Below are positions 49,401 through 59,013 of a stretch of 64,000 nucleotides of DNA, in pieces (position 1 is the first letter of the stretch; every line of letters starts with the position of its first letter). The notes below the pieces were generated by a model. It saw only the letters and a list, made by a program, of their open reading frames with translations. It made no database searches and was not told the origin of the DNA. Where the stretch lies: positions 6,572,001 to 6,636,000 of the forward strand of contig NC_134434.1 of the NCBI RefSeq assembly GCF_030867145.1, read 5' to 3'. The translations under genes were made by a program, and so were the position numbers. This DNA comes from Opisthocomus hoazin. Taxonomy: Eukaryota > Chordata > Aves > Opisthocomiformes > Opisthocomidae.

Positions 49401-51584
49401 GCTTGGGTAGAGCCGCAACTCGTCAGGGTCAGGACGAAGGTGCTTTTTGCAGTAGGTAACCCTGCCATAATTTCAAATCAGGGGCTTAGCAGATTGAAGG
49501 GAATAATGAAGGTCTAATTCCCTTTCCAGGAAAAGGCTACAGGGAAAAAATTTTATAAACGTCACTGTTTTTTTTCTGTGATGGAAGAAGAGTCACAATT
49601 CCTCAAATATGCCAAGATTATGTTTATACTGAACAATGCTTTAAGTTTCCTAGGTAACATGAATATTTTCTTCCATAGGGACAAGAAATTTAGGCTAGCA
49701 ATTTGTTCTGAGACATTGGAGTGGTGCCCTTTCTACCAAATTGGCAATCAAATTCAGACCAAGAAGGAAAACTGAAGCAGAGGAGCACTGGTGGTATGCA
49801 CAGAGAGATGCAGGAGCTGGTCTGGTCGAACAGCTAGGTAGCAATGTGAAAAATGGCATTAAATAAAGACTGTTCTCCAGGGAGGATAGCACTGGGCTGG
49901 CATTAAGTGACTAAGGGTGCAAAAAACCTCAAGCAAAGATCAGCCATTCTACATCCAAACTCCTCAGAAGGAGATGGATGGACTGCCCAGAGAAGAGCAG
50001 GGAGAAATAAAACGTCCCATGGAGGGAGTGAAGCAGGGGCAGAAAATTCCCTCCTTCTGCATCCCCTTGGAGCAGGTTGGGTTTTGTGCACCTGTGGGCT
50101 TATCAGCAAGGCATCTGCATTTTGCAAAGCTGGCTGGGGCTCTGTTTCCATGAGAGCTTGCTGGATGTTCTCCCGGTTTTACAGAGCCCTGGAGTACGCG
50201 TTCTTGTAATCGTGCGTTTGATCGTGTGTTTGACTGCTAGCACTGGTATGTTTTAACACTTCCAACAGGAAAATTCATCTGTATAGACCTGATCAGTGAC
50301 AAACTTGCTCTTTTGACAGTAGTAAAAAACATACGTATTAAGATTGCTTTACATGGAGAAGAGCAAAAGTATATAAAAGCAGCAGCCAGTTATTTAATTG
50401 GCTTAGTCTTTTGTTGCCTGCTGAGTCAGGCAAAAAGCTCAGAAATCTGTCATTATGCAGCTTCTCTTATCTATGAAGTCTGAATCTATTCGACTGAGGT
50501 AGCATGTTTTTAATCCACTCTGCTCAGTCTGACCTCATGGCTGTGAGATTGCATTGTCGTAGAGAAACACTTAATTGTGTGGACACTGGGGGATTAAACA
50601 CGATGGGTTTGAACGTGAGATAGCTAGACGCAGGCTATTGGCCTCATATTTTGCTTTGTTTCAAGGGACAGGACACTTCATACAATACGTATGTGGCACC
50701 AAGCAGCTCCCATTTTATCCAGCACAGAACCTAATCCTCACAGAGGCAGTGGATTTCTTCACAGTTTGTTGCTGTCACACCAAGAATACAAGGCTTGCAG
50801 AGGTGTGGCGGTTGGCAGGTCAGATCCACTTTTCTCAGCTGATCAGTTACGATGCACAAGTTGAGCTTTGCTTTGTCTGTCCCCTAAAAGATATGATTTT
50901 GAAATTCCCTACTTTTTAAAACTTCACTGAAAGGGGGTAAGGGATGATATAGCTGAAATGATACTGTGGTGACATAACAAAGAACAGTAAAGGTCAGACC
51001 AGATTAATTTCCTACAGGATCAGCCAGAGAATATTAAACCTCTTAACTGTAATCCTTTGATAACCAGTCCTATAATGTAATCATCAGTGTACATCCAATA
51101 ACACACATGTTAATTACTTTAGAATTATATTTTTCATTTTTAATCAAAAGACAAATTTTAAAGGATGCCACTCCACCCCACCCCCACCAGCTAAAATAAC
51201 TATTTTCAAATAAAAAGAGACTATTTTTATGAGGTGGCTGGGGAAAAGTCAGCCTGGAAAATATCCTTATGAAGGAAGCATCTGTCACAAGTCAAAATGT
51301 TATCGCTGGTCCCTGGGGAGATCCAGCCTAGGTACAAACAGAAGTGAAATACTCGGTGCTGAATTCTGACAGGCGAAGTGTGGATTTTGCAGTCTGAAGA
51401 GGGTTTTATTGAGCTGGGTCTGAGCAGTTCACTCCCCCCCAACCTTGGGCTAGCATACGAAACCCTTGAAAATCCAAGTTTGGAGGAGAAGGAGAAGAGT
51501 TTTTGTGCACAGAGATTTTTAATATTCACGGAGAGGGGGCAGCTGCTTTGCATGAGGTGCACAGGAACACTTTCTCATGAAGCG

Positions 51585-52015
51585 AAGAGCCGTGTCCCAA
51601 ATCAGCCGCCTTGTCCCAGCTCCCGCTGTCCCTTCTGCCAGCAGCTCCGCTCCGGAAGAGCCCACCCTCCGCAGCCCCCTGAGCCCGTCGGAGGGAGAGC
51701 CAGAGCTCTGTGCCAACTGCGCAGCGGTTCAGCTGCTCTCTGGACAAATGCGTAGACCCACGCACTTCTGTAACCCTTCCAGAACTAATTCACCACCCTC
51801 TCAAAGCAAGAGCGCTTGTGGTTGTGCTGCGCAGCTTGTGTGAGCACATGTCTTCCCGAAAGGTGAAAAAATGCGCCAAGTCTTAAATATTAGGAAAAAA
51901 ATACGTCCGTGAATTGATCGCGACTTCTGTCCGAGCCAAAACGCAGTAATGCCGAAACACTGACTTTATTGAGGGTGGCGAAGTGCTGCAGTGTTTCGAA
52001 GTCTGCCCAGTTCTT
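51585..52015. other. CpG-rich region in the desert
   Basis: I count about 27 CpGs in roughly 430 bases. The left part is GC-rich; the right part (from about 51850) is AT-rich yet still keeps 11 CpGs in 160 bases. Retention of CpG in otherwise AT-rich DNA suggests a region unmethylated in the germ line, as at promoters and enhancers. No convincing reading frame crosses it. Confidence 0.5.
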
Positions 52016-53237
52016 TGATGACTAAATAGGAATTTCGAGGTGTAATTTTAAGCGTTCACAGTGTAACGGTTGGTAAAGTCTAGTAAACAAATTGGTAAAC
52101 CCCTCCCTCCTCAGTCCAAAAGGGCAGAGGTCAAGCTGGACTGAATCTGGATGGCGTGGTCCAACTTCTAACAGAAAGGGCAAATGCTGTTTTCCTTAAA
52201 GTAGCTTGTAAAGCCTTGAAGTCCTTGGGAAAAAAACAGTCCCATGGGTACTCTGAGAAAGAGTATTTATACATGACTTCAGTTCCAAGTGTGCTGTAAA
52301 AGTCTGGATGTACCCAATTATAACAATGTCCTTTTTGATCCTAACCATGTCATCATTTCACAGTGTAATTTCAGATTTCCAGAACTCAGTCTCTGCTTTC
52401 AGCCTCCTTTCCAGAGAAATTTGCTCATGGGAGATGGAGGTGGATGAACGAGTTCAACAACAATTGCTGGGTTAAGGTAGAAGGTTCCTCCAGAACAAAA
52501 TAAGCCCTTAGATTTCTTAAGATGAATGTTTGAAGACGATTCGGTAGCACGTTTCTCTGGTACCCAGCTGTGCCATGCGGCTCTCTGGGTGGGTGCAGTG
52601 TTTTTGGGAGGAGGTCTTGGGAACCCGGGGTTCAGCTCACTGCACCAACCTTCCTCTGAGAGCTCAGGTGAGTTGTCTGAAGTACATTTATATCTGTAAC
52701 ATGGCAAATAACGTGCTGAATCCCTGCTTGTGCTGAAAGAACTGAGTTAGGGGTAAAGATGAGTTCGGGAGGTCTCTCTGAACTGACCTGCAGTTTTTGG
52801 TGTACTCTAATTTTCAGGCCCTTCCTCCTTTGGTAAATACTGTGTTCCAAACAAAATGCTTCTGTGAAAACCAAAATCACTTGAACAGGCCCATGAAGAA
52901 GCAGTGCATGCACTTTCCACTGATAACTGATCCCAATACGTCATTGTCCTTAGAACAAAAAAAAAAAAGAGAGGAAAGCTGATATCAGGGGCAATTCTTG
53001 CTCTGGGTTGTGCTGTAATGCAATAGGATTTATAAATCTTTAATTGCAGTTGGTTTGCTATAAATGCTTAATGAAAACATGATGTCCAAATGGCTGTTGG
53101 AGAGTATTAGTGACCAGGCAGAGTTATAAAGCTGCAGTGCTGTAAGTAACCTAGCAATGGGCAGAAGCTACAAAGGGATTCACATTTATTTCTCTTGCAT
53201 CTGTTCTAAAAATGTGCCAGGGATGACAGGGGGTGTG

Positions 53238-53274
53238 ACGTGTGCGTGTGTGCGTGGATACGTGCGTGTGCATG
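53238..53274. repeat. GT/GC-rich alternating tract
   Basis: Two stretches of strict purine-pyrimidine alternation (53238-53256 and 53258-53274) built from GTGC, ACGT and TGTG words, a pattern with Z-DNA potential. Confidence 0.8.
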
Positions 53275-53474
53275 GAATTAACACGGCCACAGTTTGATCA
53301 GCTCGCCTGGGAAATTTTAGTTTGCGTGGGAAGGCAATTACATCACTTGAAATTGCTTTTAATTAAACCTTTAAAGGTTTGTTTTGTCAAAGAAACGCTC
53401 AGAGCTCACAACTCATTCCTCTGCAGAGGGCTCGCTTTTGGTGACTTCACTGGTGCCTTCTGCAGAGAGCTGAG

Positions 53475-53501
53475 CTGAAGGGGGGGGACTGAAGGGGGGG
53501 G
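53475..53501. repeat. Tandem CTGAA-G8 units
   Basis: CTGAA followed by eight G occurs at 53475-53487 and again at 53489-53501, one base apart. Two G8 runs separated by six bases can supply the four G3 runs needed for a quadruplex. Confidence 0.85.
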
Positions 53502-53621
53502 CTCTTATCAGCACCCCCAGCCCCACGCTCACCCACTGCCAAACGCAGCGAGCTGCCACACGACTCTGCGGCCTCCCCGTCTGCAGGGCAGGCACACGCA
53601 GCCCTGGGATGGCAGCCTTAA

Positions 53622-53968
53622 TCACAGAATCACAGAATGGTAGGGGTTGGAAGGGACCTCTGTGGGTCACCCAGTCCAACCCCCTGCCCAAGCAGGGTCA
53701 CCCAGAGCAGGCTGCACAGGACCACGTCCAGGCGGGGCTGGAATATCTCCAGAGAAGGAGACTCCACAGCCTCCCTGGGCAGCCTGGGCCAGGGCTCCGT
53801 CACCCTCAGAGGGAAGAAGTTCTTCCTCGGGTTCAGCTGGAACTTCCTCGGCTTCAGTTTGTGCCCGTTGCCCCTTGTCCTGTCTCTGGGCACCACTGGA
53901 AAGAGTCTGGCCCCATCCTCCTGACCCCCACCTGAAGATATTTATAAGGTCCCCTCTCAGCCTTCTTC
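53622..53968 (-). mobile_element. CR1 LINE, 5'-truncated 3' end
   Basis: Same subfamily and orientation as the copy at 8491, with about 12 substitutions over the first 300 aligned bases (about 96% identity). The plus strand begins TCACAGAATCACAGAATGG, the complement of the CR1 terminus. The minus strand encodes the end of ORF2 ([19 protein letters not shown] and onward). It is slightly shorter than the other copy and has a small deletion near 53930-53942. It is dead by truncation. Confidence 0.95.
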
Positions 53969-56507
53969 ACAGCAAAGGCTTCTATAATCCACTTGTTTCC
54001 TTGCTCATCTTGCTTCCCCTTGGTAGCCAAGGAGGGGGACAGAGAGAGAAGGGAGAGGGGGAGGATCCCACCAGCTAGAACATGTCCTTTTGGCCATGAC
54101 CTGACTCCCGGATGCAGATCAGTCAAAAAGAGACTTCACATAATGATGCTTGGTTTTTTTTTTTTTCCTGAGGAAGAAGGGAAGGGAAAGCAGCCCCAGA
54201 AAAACTCATGGCTGTTCTCACTCATGTGGCTTCCTGAAGCTTTTACTCTGCACCATTTACCCTGCATAAATCAATTGCCAGAATATTAGTGCTTTGCTCC
54301 TTGTTTACTCTGAAAGATTATGTCCCATTAGCAGATTTGTCTTGTAATTGAACTGAAGTATAAAATGCCAATGTCCTGACAACCTGAATGGACAGGATTA
54401 ACTGCTGCAGACCTTTCTGTCCTCTTTTGAAACATTTTGATTGAGCATAATTAATCCAACTGAACTCATAGGATGATGGATGCTTCCAGCCACAGCGGTT
54501 TGCAAAGTGAATCAAGGCTGGACATATATATCACAGAAAGATAAAGAGGTAATGACAGAGAATGGCTTCTGTTTTTACAGTGCTTTTTTTGTCTCCATAT
54601 GACTTCATCTCAGCAGCAAAGCACAAACATCACTTCGTGCCCCATTTCAGGAGTACGTACTTGTATCAATTCATTTTTGGAGCACTCTGAAAGCACAAGT
54701 TTAACTCTGATCATCTCCCTATATGTCGGTTTGGAGCCAGGGTCTGATCACCCTCAGCAGTAGCAGTGTGTGAGCTGCCACTGACCTGAACACCAGCGTT
54801 ATCGAATGAGAGATTTTCTACCGTTACGGCTCTCCTAGGCATGTTCTCTCTTCAGGGTCACAGCACAGCATTGACCGAGCAGGGAAAAGCTTCGGAAGAG
54901 GCAGGACACGTCGTTTGCACGTTGTGTTAATCCAGTAGCAAAAGGGTTTTCTGTCCTAGACTGGATTCTGGAGTCTGCAAAGTGTATGAACTTGCAGTGC
55001 TCAGAGGCAAACTCCGAAGTTTTATAGAAGGGGGTACGCCAAGTTAAGCACTGACCGCTGTCATTTAGGGACAGCAACAAATTCAGACATGCACAGTCCC
55101 ATCCTCTGAAGGACACAGGCTGAACCCGAAAGAGGAATCACCTTTACCAGGGTTGTCTGACAGCTGCACAACAAACTCAGGGTTCCCATTCTCCTCCTGT
55201 CCAGCCTGGTCTTTGCCATTGCTGTTTACTTGCTATTTTTATAACATTGCCTGCCACATCTGCTCTGAAGGCTCAGGGCCAACGCAGCGACTGGGGGCTA
55301 AAGCGGAGTGTTTATTATTCATGGGATAATGAAAAAGGAGCCATTAGTCTAGCAGGTACGAAGACGCAGGGTAAGAACGTGAGAAATGTCCTGGCTTTGC
55401 GGTTGGGCTGAGTAATTTTGACGGCTCCACTGATTTCTGCTGTTGCCTTTAACCCCTTTCTATAAACAAAGAGGAAAGGGTTTAAGAAACAAGGACAAAT
55501 AGATACTTTGCAATTCTTCAGGGCCCAGCCTTCAAGTTCAGCTCACAGAGGCAGCATTGTTCTTGCTCACCAGAAATATTTGAGTTTCTTGTCCCTGACC
55601 AAAATTGAGTTAGAAATCTTGTAAAAAACAGTATTATTGTGGTTAGTTCCTCTAACTGATCCTGGAATTACAGGAGCGTGAAACAATGAATAAAAGGAAA
55701 AAAATCAGAAGATATGTGTAGCCACGTGCCTTTATTTTCAGTTACGATGAAGACAACATCATTTACTGTCTCTTTCACATGTGAAAGCAACACCTACAGC
55801 TTGACTCAACTTCTGGGGCTTCTGCAAACTCTTGCACATCATGCACACTTCGCATTAGAAACCGAGAGGCAAAATGAAATTAGGCCTGAGATGAAAGAAT
55901 TTGCTCGGGTCGGATTTCTGAGCACAGCACCAGAGCCCTCTGCTCACTCGACTGGAAGGTCAGCAAGCGTGTCGCTTGGGGGGTCATATTCCGATTTATT
56001 GTATAACTCCTATCTCCGGAATTAAAGCTTAATCCTGAACTGCGGCTTGGCGTACAAATCAGAAGGGACTTGCTTCCATTATCACTAACGCAACCACCCT
56101 GTTTTCTAATGGTACGGTAACATAAGTATAAGCAATAGGGATGTTTTTTAATCTGAGCCACCATGTAAGGGAAATGAAGCTGCTAGTTCTCCTCCGCTGC
56201 AAGCCTACAGCAGCTGTCCAGAAAATAAAGGTTCTTGCCAGCACTTTGATGAAACACGCAGAGTTTTGTATGGCATCGGGTGCCAAACATGCTGCTGATA
56301 GAAGCAATAAATCCACATCCAAGACCTAAAAATAATATTGGGATTGTTTTAAATTAAGGTTATGGAATATGGATTTAATTAGACCCTGCATGGATTCTGA
56401 ACAGCAATTATTACATATTTGTTCAGGTTTAAGTATTTTTATAGGATTTTTTTTTTAATCCTGTTAGAATATTTTTCCTATGGGATGGGGATCATCTTTG
56501 TGAGAGG
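53969..56507. other. Intergenic desert segment, no gene found
   Basis: No supportable gene. A GA-rich tract (54029-54065, one C) and a T13 run (54154-54166) lie close to the CR1 insertion. Confidence 0.6.
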
Positions 56508-56625
56508 AAGAATGGTCTTGTGGTTAAGGCTGGCCTGAGACTGAGGAGATCTGGGTTCGATTGCTGGCTCTGCCACAGACACCCTGTGTGAGCTTGGGCA
56601 AGTCATTTAACAGCCGGCTTTTTTT
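56508..56625 (+). mobile_element. MIR-like SINE with well preserved tRNA promoter boxes
   Basis: The plus strand shows TGGTTAAGGC (A box, 56521-56530), CTGAGGAGATCTGGGTTCGATTGC containing the B box GGTTCGATTGC (56554-56564), then TGGCTCTGCCACAGACA, CCTGTGTGAGCTTGGGCAAG and TCATTTAACAG. This is the canonical order of a MIR head and core, and the B box is unusually intact for so old an element. The usual CTCAGTTTCCCCATCTGTAAAAT end is replaced by a T-rich then A-rich stretch. Confidence 0.85.
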
Positions 56626-56639
56626 TCTTAAAATAAAAA

Positions 56640-56815
56640 TCCAGGGCCCATTTAAGCATCTAAAAGATGCGGCTGCCGAGAACTGCTGAGTGCTCAGCAT
56701 TAAAAAGAAGAAGGAAAAAAAAAAAAGAAGAAGAAGAAGAAAGCTGGCTGCCTATCTAAGAGTTGTCCTCTTTTGGTCCCTTCAGTGCATGCTGAGAATT
56801 TCTGAAAATCTGTCC
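56640..56815. repeat. Probable ancient sauropsid repeat interrupted by a GAA tract
   Basis: GGGCCCATTTAAGCATCTAAAAGATG and, after the GAA-rich tract, ATGCTGAGAATTTCTGAAAATCTGTCCC resemble the two halves of an old repeat whose consensus carries TTTAAG...CACCTAAA and CTGAGCACTTCTGAAAATC words. It adjoins the MIR-like element on its left. The name is unknown to me and the assignment is from memory of such words. Confidence 0.35.
56702..56742. repeat. GAA/A-rich purine tract
   Basis: AAAAAGAAGAAGG, then twelve A, then about five GAA units. Purine only from 56702 through the end of the GAA repeat. Confidence 0.9.
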
Positions 56816-58204
56816 CTTCGTGTCTCTATTCTTCATCTGGGGAGCAGAAATCGTAACGCTCCTCTAGCACACAGAGACTCTGGAAGTGCTCGCAAAGCTG
56901 CACATGGAGTGTAAGATTGGGATGAAGTTAAAATGCTTTTACTTTGGCTTCTATGCCAGCAGTGAGTGAAAACATGAGATATGTCATTGCTTCTCGCCAA
57001 GCTGGTTCGCCTGCTGCTGCAAGCAACCCACGAAAAGAGGGTGGGGGGGGGATGGTCCTTCTGGTGTGAGCACATCGTCTGGGTTTGAACTCAGTGGACT
57101 GCTAGCATCAGTTTTGGGAGTCATGTGCGTTTGTTTATTGCTCCCTCCAGCAGCCTGATTTTCAAACCGATCATTCAAAATGTTGACTGGTTCTGCCCCT
57201 GGTTTGAACCAAAGGAGAACTGCGGGCGATGTCGGGAGCTTGGAAGGAGCCCCTCGAGCCCCCAGGACCCGCGTGGGCTGGGGCAAGGTCTGCACTCGCG
57301 GCAGAGCACCACTTCGTGCGGCGTTTCCCGACACGGCTGCTGTGCCTGCCACCACTTCTGGCTGCTGAACCAACACATGCTGTTCAGAGTCTTGTCCTGG
57401 TTGCTTCCCAAGTCCCATATATGACCGGTGAGCCAAAAATTTCAGTTGCAACATCAACAGTTCTTTAGTACACGTTTGCAATTTGGCACCAATTGGTTGT
57501 AGTGTGATAGAGGGGACTCAGAGACACCAATGAAACTCGGACATACAAGTATTTGTTTAGTTACTTAGGACAAGAGATAACAGAAAGGTTACTCTACGAA
57601 ACTTTGTAGAACAGGTTATGAAAACTTGCTGATTAAAAATGTTTTTACTGTGACAATCTATTTCCGTCTCCTGAAATACAGCGAATTAATCTGTACTCAC
57701 ACAAGGGAATTTGAGCTTGTCTGTTTTCATTGATAAAAAAAATGTGTTTTGACAATACTTTCTGGATCTGTAGGTACACATGGAGGATGAAAGATATGTG
57801 GTACGTAATGCATGTCAGATAGTTGACACACAGCTGAGGGAGGTACAGCCATGGGACTACACAACTATAGATTTTACAAACGCAGTGAGAATTCTAGGGC
57901 AGTATTGGTGATGTGTTCTGGTCACAGGTAACTAACTACAAAATTATTAAATTAAATCAGGGCAGCAGGGATTAAAATTACAGAGATCAATAACACATAA
58001 GAATAAGGTCGGCAGTATGTTAATTCAGGATTCACAGGCTGATGCAAAGAAAATGCTCTTTTCGAGGCTGCAGACAGCATATAGCAAGGCTGTCTCTAGA
58101 GTTAGGGAAAACAGTTTTGAATATAGCAAGACTATAGCTTTGCAAAGTCAAAGATCATGGGTATAGATTCATAAGGTCAAAGCATAATTCTGGGTGGAAG
58201 GAAG
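56816..58204. other. Intergenic desert segment, no gene found
   Basis: No supportable gene. A minus frame of 165 codons (56984-57481) crosses a small CpG-dense patch (57220-57345); it looks like GC-biased random sequence, low in known motifs. Confidence 0.6.
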
Positions 58205-58475
58205 CCTCTGCTCAAAGCAGAGTGAACTTCAAAGCTAGACCATGTTGCTCAGAGCCTCATTTAACTGAGTTTTGAATATCTTTATGGGTGGGGCTTTCAT
58301 ATCCTCTCTGGGCACCTGTTCACTGTCATGAAGAAATTTTTTCCTTTCTATCTAACTAGAATTTCCCTTGTCGAAACCCATATCTGCTGCTGCTTGTCCT
58401 TTACGGTGCACCTCTGACAGCATCTGGCTCTGCCTTCCCTGCAACCCTTTGTTGAGTAGTTGAAGACAGTAATTA
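58205..58475 (-). mobile_element. Decayed CR1 LINE fragment
   Basis: The plus strand follows the reverse complement of a CR1 3' region: CTGCTCAAAGCAGAGTGAACTTC, GTTGCTCAGAGCC, TTTTGAATATCTTTATGG, CTCTCTGGGCACCTGTTC, TGAAGAAATTTTTTCC, GCTTGTCC, GGTGCACCTCTGACAGCATCTGGCTCTG. The element is more diverged than the copies at 8491 and 53622 and has no open frame, so it belongs to an older subfamily. The extreme 3' terminus is missing. Confidence 0.88.
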
Positions 58476-58769
58476 AAGCTGTCTTCAGCAATTAAAACAC
58501 AAAAGTCTTCCTGAGCAGCCTTTCAGCCATATTTTCCCCTACTATCAAGCCACCTATTACAATCACCCTGTGCTGCTCACTAGCTGCAGATAAGCAGCTC
58601 TGCATTTATTAATATTTTAAAATAAAATTATATTACCAGTGGCTCTGGCAAGCACCTGATCTGTTAATTGCTGGGGGCTGGAGAGTGTGGAGAGAAAGGA
58701 TCGCAATGAATGAGTTGACTTGTCCCACGCTCATGCATTAACACCCACCATGGGCTCCTCTGGTACCAG
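58476..58769. other. Spacer between two CR1 fragments
   Basis: About 290 bases of AT-rich sequence with no gene or repeat I can name. Confidence 0.6.
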
Positions 58770-59013
58770 GCCTCAAGTTGCGTCAGGGGAGGTTCAGTTT
58801 GGAAATTAGGAAAAATTTCTTTCCTGAAAGAGTGGTCAGGCATTGGACCAGGATGCCCGGGGCAGTGGGGGAGTCCCCATCCCTGGAGGGGTTCAAAAAC
58901 CGTGTGGATGTGGCACATGGGGACATGGTATAGCAGGCGTGGTGCTGTTGGGGTAACGGTTGGACTTGATGATCTTACAGCTCTTTTCCAACCTTAAGGA
59001 TTCTGTGATTCTA
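58770..59013 (+). mobile_element. CR1 LINE, 5'-truncated 3' end, plus orientation
   Basis: In the plus strand the frame from about 58776 reads KLRQGRFSLEIRKNFFPERV, then a VRHWTRMPG...ESPSLEGFKNRVDVA block and a stop, the C-terminus of CR1 ORF2. The sequence then continues through GGTTGGACTTGATGATCTTA and TCTTTTCCAACCTTA to the terminal ATTCTGTGATTCT repeat (about 59000-59013). It is more complete at the 3' end than the neighbouring minus fragment and less decayed. It is truncated and immobile. Confidence 0.95.

Larger units (their letters stand above)
44873..53230. other. Intergenic desert segment, no gene found
   Basis: No supportable gene. It contains a homeodomain-type motif cluster at 45641-45678, a 14-bp tandem duplication at 46387-46414, a 12-bp tandem duplication at 50209-50232, a TATATAAAAG at 50370-50379 without CpG context, and a CpG-rich region at 51585-52015. 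Confidence 0.6.

Noticed and set aside
50370..50379. TATATAAAAG as a promoter; also TATAAAAGC at 60225
   Set aside because: TATA-like words are expected several times in 64 kb of AT-rich DNA, and neither has CpG or splice context.
56984..57481. 165-codon minus frame
   Set aside because: GC-biased random composition through a CpG patch, with no recognised domain and no supporting splice or promoter signal.
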